Origin: Devosia sp.
Lineage (GTDB): Bacteria; Pseudomonadota; Alphaproteobacteria; Rhizobiales; Devosiaceae
Assembly: GCA_028290245.1 (NCBI GenBank)
Contig: JAQGKG010000221.1
Span: forward strand, 1-15,629
DNA: 15,629 bases
Direction: 5' to 3'
Position 1 is the stretch's first letter, and every line of letters starts with the position of its first letter. The notes under the pieces were generated by a model. It did no database searches. It was not told the DNA's origin and saw only the letters and a program-made list of their open reading frames with translations. The position numbers and the translations under genes are program-made. Positions 1 to 6,132 of this stretch are shown one piece after another.

Positions 1-126
1 AATGCTGGCGGCTTCGACAGCTGGGCGCTGGAAAAACTTTGGATTTTCTCGATGGCTGAATTGTCGCCCCACGTGCTGGGCGGTACCTCCCCCTCGACGG
101 GGGAGGCTAGGAGGGGGTGTGGTTAG
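1..126 (+). CDS. Possible C-terminal end of a gene cut by the window edge
   Basis: Frame 1 is open from the first base to TAG at 124-126. The first 25 or so codons read like ordinary protein (N-A-G-G-F-D-S-W-A-L-E-K-L-W-I-F-S-M-A-E-L). The last part, from about base 85, reads into a GC-rich hairpin repeat, giving an improbable tail rich in Gly, Ser and Arg. If real, the gene enters from the left and the repeat has replaced or extended its natural end. I do not recognise the family. The piece is too short to tell a gene end from chance. Confidence 0.25.
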   Translation, partial: NAGGFDSWALEKLWIFSMAELSPHVLGGTSPSTGEARRGCG

Positions 127-392
127 CCCGGATATAGTGGCCAAACATCCCCCTTACCGTCTCGCAAGGGGACTGTTTACTCTGAGTGATCCGGCTCTAT
201 CGTACCCTCGCCCCTGAGGGGAGAGGGGAGGGGTTCAAAGGTCCGTTGCGGCAGAGTGGTCAAGCGGACCTATGAACCCCTCACCGTCGCTTGCGCGCCG
301 ACCTCTCAGGGGCGAGGTGGCGACTGTCCTGGCTTTCTGGAAGCCCGATAGATTGTTCCAGCGTTCAAAGTGAACTCCCCCGCAAGGGGGAG
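85..392. repeat. Cluster of REP-like GC-rich palindromes downstream of murQ
   Basis: This stretch has no credible gene. It holds several palindromes built on CCCC/GGGG stems. CCTCCCCC (86-93) pairs with GGGGGAGG (99-106). CCCCTT (150-155) pairs with AAGGGG (166-171). A 112-bp imperfect inverted repeat spans 206-317. CTCCCCC (375-381) pairs with GGGGGAG (386-392) across a GCAA tetraloop. The last two elements end in similar sequence (GAGGTGGCGACTG after 313 and GAGGGTGACGACTG after 390), so they look like copies of one family. Such elements are common between genes in Hyphomicrobiales genomes. Here they lie just past the murQ stop and might also slow or end its transcription, although no clear T-run follows. 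Confidence 0.6.
206..317. repeat. 112-bp imperfect inverted repeat
   Basis: The outer arms match perfectly over 13 bp: CCTCGCCCCTGAG (206-218) against CTCAGGGGCGAGG (305-317). The inner arms, 228-245 and 265-282, match over 16 of 18 positions (GAGGGGTTCA..GGTCCG against CGGACC..TGAACCCCTC). About 19 nt of loop remain at 246-264. The inserts between outer and inner arms differ in length (9 and 22 nt), so the element is asymmetric. No transposase is encoded, and a non-autonomous MITE/REP-doublet is the simplest reading. Confidence 0.6.
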
Positions 393-453
393 GGTGACGA
401 CTGAGAATTCATCGGCTTGGCTATGACAAGCTATGTTGCGAGGTAAGGAACAG

Positions 454-1347
454 TTACCGCCCCAACGCCCCCAACGCCGGCCGCAAGTGCCCCCTATGCT
501 CGACCAACAACCCCTGCGCCAAACCCAAATCCGCACCAGCCGCAATCAACACCGCCAACTTCACTCCACCACCAGCCTGATCCAGCGCTGCACCGGCCTC
601 ATTCTCACCGACCCCGCTCACCGCCATCACAATCCCCTTGGCGCGCCCCTGCAGCTTGAGATTATCCGCCACCACATTGACCATATACCCATCATGCACA
701 TGACCCAGATGCACCGCCATCATGGTCGACAGCATGTTCAGCGCGATCTTCTGCGCCGTTCCCGCACCCATCCGCGTCGAGCCGGCGATCACTTCCGGCG
801 GCGTCGGCAGGCAAAGCGCCACATCGACCAGACCGAACAATGCCGCGCCGCGATTGTTGCTGATCCCGACAGTCTTCGCCCCTGCGGCGCGCGCTGCTTC
901 CACAGCTGCCAAAGGATATGGCGTGTAGCCGCTCGCTGTCAGCGCAATGACGCAATCATTCGGCCCAACCTGCAGCGCGGCGATCTCGGCGCGCGCCGCG
1001 TCGCCATCATCCTCCGGCCCGCCCCGCATTTCGCTCAGCATCGCCATGCCGCCGGCCAGCAACACCTTGATGCGGTCGGGCGCGATGCCATATGTCCCTG
1101 GCAATTCCAGCGCATCGGCCAGCGCCATCAGTCCGGAACTGCCCGCCGCCGCATAGATCAGCCGTCCACCCGCATCCCAAGCGGCTGCGGCCAGCTTGGC
1201 AGCCTCGGCAATAGCCGGAACGGCCGTCTGCACAGCCAGCGCCGCCTCGGCCTGGGCCACGGCGAGAATCGCCAGCGCCTCCTCTGCCGGCTTCGTGTCG
1301 AAACCCTTCGCGCTCCGGTGGATCATCTCGGTCTGGGTAGCGCTCAT
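454..1347 (-). CDS. murQ: N-acetylmuramic acid 6-phosphate etherase MurQ
   Basis: MurQ cleaves the D-lactyl ether of MurNAc-6-phosphate in the cytoplasm, giving GlcNAc-6-phosphate and D-lactate. It acts in peptidoglycan recycling or MurNAc use. The 297-residue product matches the usual family length (E. coli about 298). A single SIS domain contains the phosphosugar loop YAAAGSSG (65-72). It also has LELPGTYG with Glu81, PEDD with Glu112, and the family signature PEVIAGSTRMGAGTAQK followed by LNMLST. By alignment from memory, Glu81 and Glu112 fall at the two glutamates implicated in catalysis in E. coli MurQ. The ATG at 1347 was preferred over an upstream in-frame start at 1383 because AGGAG lies about 8 nt before it and because it gives the family length. 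The gene is divergent from the GntR regulator and shares a 231-bp control region with it. NagA and NagB-II, encoded on the other side, consume its product. Confidence 0.93.
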   Translation of the reverse strand: MSATQTEMIHRSAKGFDTKPAEEALAILAVAQAEAALAVQTAVPAIAEAAKLAAAAWDAGGRLIYAAAGSSGLMALADALELPGTYGIAPDRIKVLLAGGMAMLSEMRGGPEDDGDAARAEIAALQVGPNDCVIALTASGYTPYPLAAVEAARAAGAKTVGISNNRGAALFGLVDVALCLPTPPEVIAGSTRMGAGTAQKIALNMLSTMMAVHLGHVHDGYMVNVVADNLKLQGRAKGIVMAVSGVGENEAGAALDQAGGGVKLAVLIAAGADLGLAQGLLVEHRGHLRPALGALGR

Positions 1348-1367
1348 ATCGGGTCTCCTGCAGGTCG

Positions 1368-1395
1368 ATAATGCCAAAATCATACCACTTGTCCA
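1368..1395 (-). promoter_or_regulatory. Candidate murQ promoter with TGGTAT-type operator
   Basis: On the minus strand, TGGACA (1390-1395; 5 of 6 to the -35 consensus) is followed after 16 nt by CATTAT (1368-1373). An alternative -10, TATGAT, lies at 1379-1384. Within this promoter are TGGTAT (1382-1387) and TGGCAT (1371-1376), direct repeats 11 bp apart. The same repeat type occurs in the regulator's promoter, so repression by the adjacent GntR protein is likely. Promoter assignment is by eye. Confidence 0.45.
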
Positions 1396-1495
1396 GCCGT
1401 AGGCCGCTTACGCTGGAAATCCGGTGGAAGAATTTGCTCAAAACCTCAACTAGCGCAGCGGCATGGTGCCATTGTGAGCAAGCTGGATTTAGGTC

Positions 1496-1532
1496 TTGGT
1501 GAATGGTATGTTATTGGTATTATAGATGGTAC
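1496..1532 (+). promoter_or_regulatory. Candidate gntR-operon promoter with three TGGTAT/C boxes
   Basis: TTGGTG (1496-1501), a 16-nt spacer and TATTAT (1518-1523; 5 of 6 to TATAAT) form a plausible sigma-70-type promoter. TGGTAT occurs at 1504-1509 and 1515-1520, and TGGTAC at 1527-1532. The spacing is 11 and 12 bp, so the boxes lie on one face of the helix and cover the spacer, the -10 and the likely start site. This layout suits autorepression by the GntR/HutC protein encoded about 50 bp downstream. Confidence 0.45.
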
Positions 1533-1578
1533 GCGGTAAAAACACTTAGTTCTGACCGAAACGGGCGAGGGGGCAAGA

Positions 1579-2367
1579 TTGGCAGACGTGTCGAACGGTT
1601 TCTTTGCCGATGGTCCGGTTGTGCTGCCTTCGGGCGGGCCGCTCTATCTCCAGCTCCAGCGCTGGATCGAAGATGCCATTCATAGCGGCTCTGTCAGCCC
1701 CGGCGATGCGCTGCCCTCCGAGCGCGATCTGGCCACGAAGGTCGATGTATCCCGCGTCACCGTGCGTAAGGCCGTGCTGCAACTGGTCAAGGATGGCGTG
1801 CTGGTGCAGCGCCACGGCTCGGGCACCTTCGTGGCGCCCCTGACCCAGCGCGTCGAGCAGTCGCTGTCGCAACTCACCTCATTCACCGAAGACATGGCGC
1901 GCCGCGGCATGGCCGTCCGGGCCGAATGGCTCGATCGCGGTTTATATCTGCCGTCACCAGAAGAGACTGTCATTCTCGGCCTCAGCTCAGGCGAGCAAGC
2001 GGCACGGATTTCCCGGCTTCGTCTCACCGGCGATACGCCCCTCGCCATCGAGCGCGCCAGCCTCAGCTCATACGTGCTGCCCGATCCCGCCAGCATCGGC
2101 GACAGCCTCTATAAGCATCTCGACAAGTCGGGCAATCGCCCGGTTCGCGCTATCCAGCGCATTCGCGCCGCCAATCTGGGCAGTGAGGATGCGGACCTGT
2201 TGCAGGTGCCGGTCGGGTCGGCCGGGCTCAACATCGAGCGCACATCTTACCTAGCCTCCGGCCGCGTCATCGAATTCACCCGCTCGATCTACCGGGGCGA
2301 CACCTATGATTTCCTCGCAGAGCTCCGGCTTGGCGACTCGTCCGGCAATGGAGGCGGGAAGACATGA
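1579..2367 (+). CDS. GntR-family (HutC/UTRA) transcriptional regulator of the amino-sugar operon
   Basis: This is a 262-residue cytoplasmic repressor-type protein. Residues 20-87 form the GntR winged helix-turn-helix, with LPSERDLATKVDVSRVTVRK (46-64 region) and the wing RHGSGTFV (78-85). Residues 96-250 fit the UTRA effector domain of the HutC subfamily, including LTSFTEDMARRG and an R-L-R-L segment before the ligand-binding core. Start choice: TTG at 1579 has a strong GAGGGGG ribosome site 5 nt upstream; a GTG at 1588 is the alternative. UTRA proteins next to nag genes (NagR/YvoA, DasR) sense phosphorylated amino sugars, so GlcNAc-6-P or GlcN-6-P is the likely effector here. That is inference from context. 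The gene heads a four-gene operon and overlaps the next gene by ATGA. It probably also controls the divergent murQ. Confidence 0.88.
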   Translation: MADVSNGFFADGPVVLPSGGPLYLQLQRWIEDAIHSGSVSPGDALPSERDLATKVDVSRVTVRKAVLQLVKDGVLVQRHGSGTFVAPLTQRVEQSLSQLTSFTEDMARRGMAVRAEWLDRGLYLPSPEETVILGLSSGEQAARISRLRLTGDTPLAIERASLSSYVLPDPASIGDSLYKHLDKSGNRPVRAIQRIRAANLGSEDADLLQVPVGSAGLNIERTSYLASGRVIEFTRSIYRGDTYDFLAELRLGDSSGNGGGKT

Positions 2368-2717
2368 GAATGAAGCACGCAATTGTCTGCTTGCTGGGCG
2401 GCTTGACGCTTGCCACCATGGCTGAACCGGCAAGTGCCCAGCCTGTGACCTATAAGGTAGATCTGCTCTACGAGAAGATTGTCGACGGCCCGCGGCCGAG
2501 AAAAACAGTCCGCGTGACCCTGCGAGCCCCCAGTCCTCGCGTTGCGGAATTCATATGTGACAACTCCTTGCTCAAGTTGAGCAGGAATCTTTTGGCGGAA
2601 AACCCCAAGGCGCTCGGTTTGACCGGCAACTGGATGGCTGGCAGCGGCCAGTGCGTTAGGGGCCAGGACGGAAACGTCGAGATGAATGTCGAAGCGTCGT
2701 CCGGAGGAAGTAACTAA
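2364..2717 (+). CDS. Unknown small secreted (periplasmic) protein within the amino-sugar operon
   Basis: This is a 117-residue protein of no family I recognise. Residues 1-25 look like a Sec signal peptide: a basic start (MRMKH), a hydrophobic core and cleavage after A-S-A before Gln26. The mature part is about 92 residues, with a TYKVDLLYEKIVDG beta-like start, a basic patch PRPRKTVR (43-50), two cysteines (65 and 97) that could form a disulfide, and a polar Ser/Gly/Asn tail. It starts within the regulator's stop (ATGA at 2364-2367) and ends 1 nt before the SIS gene, so it is firmly inside the operon. A secreted product between cytoplasmic catabolic enzymes is odd. A role in the envelope supply of amino sugars is possible but unsupported by any motif. 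An alternative ATG at 2370 would remove two residues. Confidence 0.75.
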   Translation: MRMKHAIVCLLGGLTLATMAEPASAQPVTYKVDLLYEKIVDGPRPRKTVRVTLRAPSPRVAEFICDNSLLKLSRNLLAENPKALGLTGNWMAGSGQCVRGQDGNVEMNVEASSGGSN

Positions 2718-2718
2718 T

Positions 2719-3792
2719 ATGGGCAAGATTACTGGCTTCGAGGCCGACCGTATCGACCCTGCGCACGACAACCAAACCTTCATGCGCCAGGAAATCGAAG
2801 CCATTCCGAGCGTCGTTGCCAATTTCCTCGACCAGAGCGGCGCCACCCTCGATGCCGCCGCCTCCGTTCTGCGCCAGCGCAACCCGGCTCTCGTCGCCAC
2901 GGTCGCGCGCGGCTCATCCGACCACGCCTGCGCCTACCTAAAATATGCCATCGAGCTGACCCTTGGCCTTCCCGTCGCCTCGATCGGTCCATCCATAGCC
3001 TCGATTTATGGCAAGGATCTTAAGCTCGACCGCGCTGTAGCCATCGCCATTTCCCAGTCCGGCAAAAGCCCCGACATCGTCGGCATGACCCAGTCCGCCC
3101 GCCGCTCGGGCGCCACCACCATCGCCATCACCAACACCGCCGGCTCGCCCCTGGCCGATGCCTCCGACTTCACCATCGACCTGCATGCCGGTGTCGAAAA
3201 GTCAGTCGCCGCCACCAAGACCTTCGTCACCTCGGTCGTCGCCGGCCTGTCGCTGGTCGCCCGCTGGAGCGGCGACGAGGCGCTCAATGCTGCCGTCAAT
3301 GACCTTCCAAATTCCCTCGCCAAGGCCGTAGCCTGCGACTGGTCCGAAATGATCGCGGCACTCGACGGCCACAACGCACTCTATGTACTCGGCCGCGGGC
3401 CCGGCTTCGCCATCGCCAACGAGGCAGCGCTTAAGTTCAAGGAAACCTGCAATATCCAGGCCGAATCCTACAGCGCCGCAGAAGTGATGCACGGCCCTGT
3501 TGCCATCGTCACGCCCGGCTATCCGGTGCTCGGCCTCGCCGCCCGCGACGCCGCTGAAGCCTCCGTCGCCGACATGACGCACAAACTAGCCGGGCAGGGC
3601 GCACTCGCCTTCCTGACCAGCGACCGCCCCGGCGCCGCGCGAGCGCTGCCATTCGCCGCCACCGGTCACCCGATCACCGATCCATTGTCGCTGATCGTCT
3701 CCTTCTATGGCTTCGTCGAAGCGCTGTCGCGCCATCGCGGCCTCAACCCTGATGTGCCACCAGCCCTGAAGAAGGTCACCGAAACCGTATGA
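2719..3792 (+). CDS. nagB-II: Double-SIS-domain glucosamine-6-phosphate deaminase/isomerase (NagB-II type)
   Basis: The 357-residue protein resembles the isomerase half of GlmS without the glutaminase domain. The first SIS domain (about 45-185) has ARGSSDHA (63-70), the phosphate-binding ISQSGKSPD (111-119) and VEKSVAATKTF (159-169). The second (about 210-340) has LGRGPGFAIANEAALKFKE (224-242), AESYSAAEVMHGP (248-260) and the tail PPALKKVTETV. Glu242 and His258 fall at the positions of GlmS Glu488 and His504. Without glutaminase, such proteins usually deaminate GlcN-6-P to fructose-6-P and ammonia. Being next to nagA supports that role over synthesis. The ATG at 2719 has GGAGG about 11 nt upstream; an in-frame start at 2686 would lie inside the preceding gene and is less likely. 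The 3' end overlaps nagA by ATGA, so the two are probably translationally coupled. Confidence 0.87.
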   Translation: MGKITGFEADRIDPAHDNQTFMRQEIEAIPSVVANFLDQSGATLDAAASVLRQRNPALVATVARGSSDHACAYLKYAIELTLGLPVASIGPSIASIYGKDLKLDRAVAIAISQSGKSPDIVGMTQSARRSGATTIAITNTAGSPLADASDFTIDLHAGVEKSVAATKTFVTSVVAGLSLVARWSGDEALNAAVNDLPNSLAKAVACDWSEMIAALDGHNALYVLGRGPGFAIANEAALKFKETCNIQAESYSAAEVMHGPVAIVTPGYPVLGLAARDAAEASVADMTHKLAGQGALAFLTSDRPGAARALPFAATGHPITDPLSLIVSFYGFVEALSRHRGLNPDVPPALKKVTETV

Positions 3793-4949
3793 GCGACCTG
3801 CTGGCCATTTCTGGCGCCCGCATCTTCGACGGGCATCTTTGGCATGACAATGCAGCACTGCTGGTCGAGTTCGGCCACGTCAGCGGCATTGTTCGTTCAG
3901 ATGCCGTCCCAGCCCGTTCAGAATCCGTTCATCTGGAGGGCGGAATGCTGGTTCCGGGCTTCATCGACCTGCAGGTGAATGGAGGCGGCGGCGTGCTTTT
4001 CAACAACGCCCCGACTGTCGAATCCATTCGCACCATCTGCGCCGCCCACGCCCAGTTCGGCACCACGGCGCTTTTGCCGACGTTGATAACTGATACCGTC
4101 GACGTCAACATCGCTGCCATCGCCGCGGGCATAGCTGCACTAGATCAAGGCGTTCCCGGCTTCATCGGACTCCACTTAGAAGGCCCGCATTTGTCCCTAG
4201 CCCGCAAGGGCACGCACGACCCGGCCCTGATCCGAACAATGGACGATGCGGATCTCGCCCGCTTGATCGCCGCCCGAGCCGACCTGCCCAATCTACTGGT
4301 TACCGTCGCTCCCGAAACCGTCACGCCCGACCAGATCGCCAAGCTTGCCGCGGCCGGAATCATCGTCAGTCTCGGCCATTCCGATGCGGGGATAGAAACT
4401 GCCGGCGCTGCCTTCGATGCGGGTGCCACTATGGCCACCCACCTGTTTAACGCTATGAGCCAATTGGGCAATCGCGAACCCGGTGTCGTCGGTGCAGTGC
4501 TGCATCACGGCGCTGTCCATGCGGGATTGATCGCCGACGGCATCCACGTCCACAAGGCCGCCATCCACATCGCCCTGCGCGCCAAGGCCGGCCCCGGCCG
4601 CATCTTCCTCGTCACCGACGCCATGTCCCAGACCGGCACCGACATCGACACATTGACCCTCAACGGCCGCACCATCACCCGCGTCGACGGCGCCCTCCGC
4701 CTCGCCGATGGCACACTGGCTGGCGCCGATCTCGACATGATCGACGCCGTCGAGTTCATGCATTCCGAGATCGGCCTGCCGCTCGATGAATCCATCCGAA
4801 TGGCCTCACTCTACCCCGCCGAAGCCATGGGGATAGACGCCGAATACGGCCACCTCCAGCCCGGCGCCGTCGCCAGCTTCGTCCACCTCTCCGACACCCG
4901 CCAGATGCAAGCGACCTGGATCAACGGCACCGAAGTCTGGCGCGCCTAA
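3789..4949 (+). CDS. nagA: N-acetylglucosamine-6-phosphate deacetylase NagA
   Basis: NagA removes acetate from GlcNAc-6-phosphate in the cytoplasm, giving GlcN-6-phosphate for the NagB-II enzyme encoded just upstream. At 386 residues it matches family length (E. coli 382). The amidohydrolase barrel is intact: PGFIDLQVNGGGG (56-68) with the Q-x-N variant in place of H-x-H, metal ligand Glu131 in HLEGP, His197 in LGHSDA, His218 in THLFNAM, substrate-binding His253 in DGIHV and catalytic Asp277 in VTDAM. This Q-N pattern fits NagA enzymes that use one metal. The start overlaps the upstream stop (ATGA, 3789-3792). The stop TAA (4947-4949) interlocks with the TAG of the convergent dehydrogenase, leaving no room for a terminator. 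This is the last gene of the regulator-led operon. Confidence 0.95.
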   Translation: MSDLLAISGARIFDGHLWHDNAALLVEFGHVSGIVRSDAVPARSESVHLEGGMLVPGFIDLQVNGGGGVLFNNAPTVESIRTICAAHAQFGTTALLPTLITDTVDVNIAAIAAGIAALDQGVPGFIGLHLEGPHLSLARKGTHDPALIRTMDDADLARLIAARADLPNLLVTVAPETVTPDQIAKLAAAGIIVSLGHSDAGIETAGAAFDAGATMATHLFNAMSQLGNREPGVVGAVLHHGAVHAGLIADGIHVHKAAIHIALRAKAGPGRIFLVTDAMSQTGTDIDTLTLNGRTITRVDGALRLADGTLAGADLDMIDAVEFMHSEIGLPLDESIRMASLYPAEAMGIDAEYGHLQPGAVASFVHLSDTRQMQATWINGTEVWRA

Positions 4950-5689
4950 CCGCGACCGATAAACGGCATCGTAGTCGCCATCACCGTCATGAACTGCACA
5001 TTGGCTGATAGCGGCAACCCCGCCATATAGAGCAGCGCATCCACCACATGAGCCACATCCATGGTCGGCTCCGGCATCATCGTGCCATTGGCCTGCAGCG
5101 AGCCCTTGTTCATATGAGTGGTCATGTCGGTGGCGGCATTGCCGATATCGATTTGCCCGCAGGCAATGTTAAAAACCCGCCCATCCAGCGATATCGCCTT
5201 GGTCAGCCCGGTGATCGCATGCTTGGTTGCCGTGTAAGATGCTGCACCCGGACGCGGAGCATATGCCGAAATCGACCCATTGTTGATGATCCGCCCACCC
5301 TGGGGCGTCTGATCCCGCATGGCACGGAACGCCTCGCGCGCTACATAGAAAGCGCCGTTCAGATTGGTATTGACCATCTCCTGCCAGGTGACGACGTCGA
5401 GATCGCCAAACGACACCGCCGGTGCAAAGCGGCCGGCATTGTTGAAGACGACGTCGATCCGTCCGTACTTATCCTTAACGCCAGCGAAGAAAGCCCCGAC
5501 TGCGATTGGGTCCGTTACGTCACACTCTGCCCAGTAGCCTTGGGTGTCCAAAGATACGGCCTCCAACTCGGATGGCCGCCTCCCGCAGATAGCCACTTCA
5601 TAACCAGCCCGAGCCAGTCCGAGCGCTGCTGCTTTGCCGATCCCAGAGCTACCGCCCGTAACGATTGCTACTTTCCCCGCCTTGTTCAT
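4946..5689 (-). CDS. SDR-family short-chain oxidoreductase, substrate unknown
   Basis: A 247-residue classical short-chain dehydrogenase. The Rossmann nucleotide loop is TGGSSGIG (11-18). CGRR (36-39) after strand 2 suggests NADP(H) preference. C-D-V at 57-59, NNAG (83-86) and the catalytic Ser139, Tyr152 and Lys156 (Y-T-A-T-K) are present. After strand 6, where most relatives have P-G, it reads CGQIDIGNAATDM (178-190). That segment shapes the substrate site and may mark a subfamily. ATG at 5689 was chosen because GGAGAG lies about 6 nt upstream and Met-Asn-Lys begins the fold directly; an upstream start at 5710 adds seven residues. It is convergent with nagA and shares its last bases (CTAA), yet faces away from the operon. 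A role in amino-sugar metabolism is therefore not implied. Confidence 0.88.
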   Translation of the reverse strand: MNKAGKVAIVTGGSSGIGKAAALGLARAGYEVAICGRRPSELEAVSLDTQGYWAECDVTDPIAVGAFFAGVKDKYGRIDVVFNNAGRFAPAVSFGDLDVVTWQEMVNTNLNGAFYVAREAFRAMRDQTPQGGRIINNGSISAYAPRPGAASYTATKHAITGLTKAISLDGRVFNIACGQIDIGNAATDMTTHMNKGSLQANGTMMPEPTMDVAHVVDALLYMAGLPLSANVQFMTVMATTMPFIGRG

Positions 5690-6132
5690 CGCACTCTCCA
5701 ATTGTGGCAACCCAGCGTTTTCGGTGTCTCTCTATGCCTCATTGCCTACGTATTTGCGCCATGGCCCGCAGCACGACAGGCGAGCACCCAAAGAAATTCA
5801 ACGGGACAAAATTGCGTAAATTGCCTTTGATCGCTACGTAAACTTATGCTGCGTAACGATTTTAACTGTTTGTTCAGATGAATTAACAACCAGTTTCATT
5901 CTGTGTGCTGAATCTGCAACATCCGTCTCGCAACCACAATGTTGGGCCTCAAATAGGCTTTTGCGTGATTGCGTCGGCTCCAGCCATGCGTAGAGTGGTC
6001 TTGCGAATCCATGCATGGGATCGTTTGTCGGTCGCAGCGCGACGTCAACACACTGCACCACTAAATTGTGGTCGCGTTACGACAAACCGCTGGGCAACCG
6101 GCACCAAAATGACTGACTTTGGAGGTCACCTA
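5690..6132. other. 443-bp non-coding region between dehydrogenase and porin
   Basis: No credible gene is seen. It must contain the divergent promoters of the dehydrogenase and porin. Four T(A/G)CGTA-type boxes occur: TACGTAT (5747-5753), TGCGTAA (5813-5819), TACGTAA (5835-5841) and TGCGTAA (5850-5856). A weak porin promoter candidate is TTGCCT (5821-5826), an 18-nt spacer and TATGCT (5845-5850), which would leave a leader of about 275 nt. A 5-bp stem ACCAC/GTGGT (6057-6072) lies in that leader. The porin ribosome site GGAGG is at 6121-6125. The long leader could be a target for small-RNA control, as is common for porins, but nothing here proves it. Confidence 0.5.

Noticed and set aside
2..217. 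71-codon frame at the left edge, second frame
   Set aside because: Most of it is translation of the GC-rich palindromes (Pro/Arg/Gly runs), without protein character.
85..392. CRISPR array or tRNA gene in the repeat-rich left region
   Set aside because: Repeats are palindromes of differing size and spacing, not regular direct repeats with spacers, and no cloverleaf or T-psi-C arm is seen.
433..1371. 312-codon open frame on the plus strand opposite murQ
   Set aside because: The translation is rich in His, Arg and Gln with no fold-like pattern, while the minus strand encodes a complete MurQ with catalytic motifs.
5834..6061. 75-codon frame on the minus strand upstream of the porin
   Set aside because: No ribosome site, no recognisable motif, and it lies across the likely porin promoter and leader.
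5905..6132. Upstream extension of the porin frame to an earlier start
   Set aside because: The extension lacks protein-like composition, and the ATG at 6133 has both a strong GGAGG and a textbook signal peptide directly after it.
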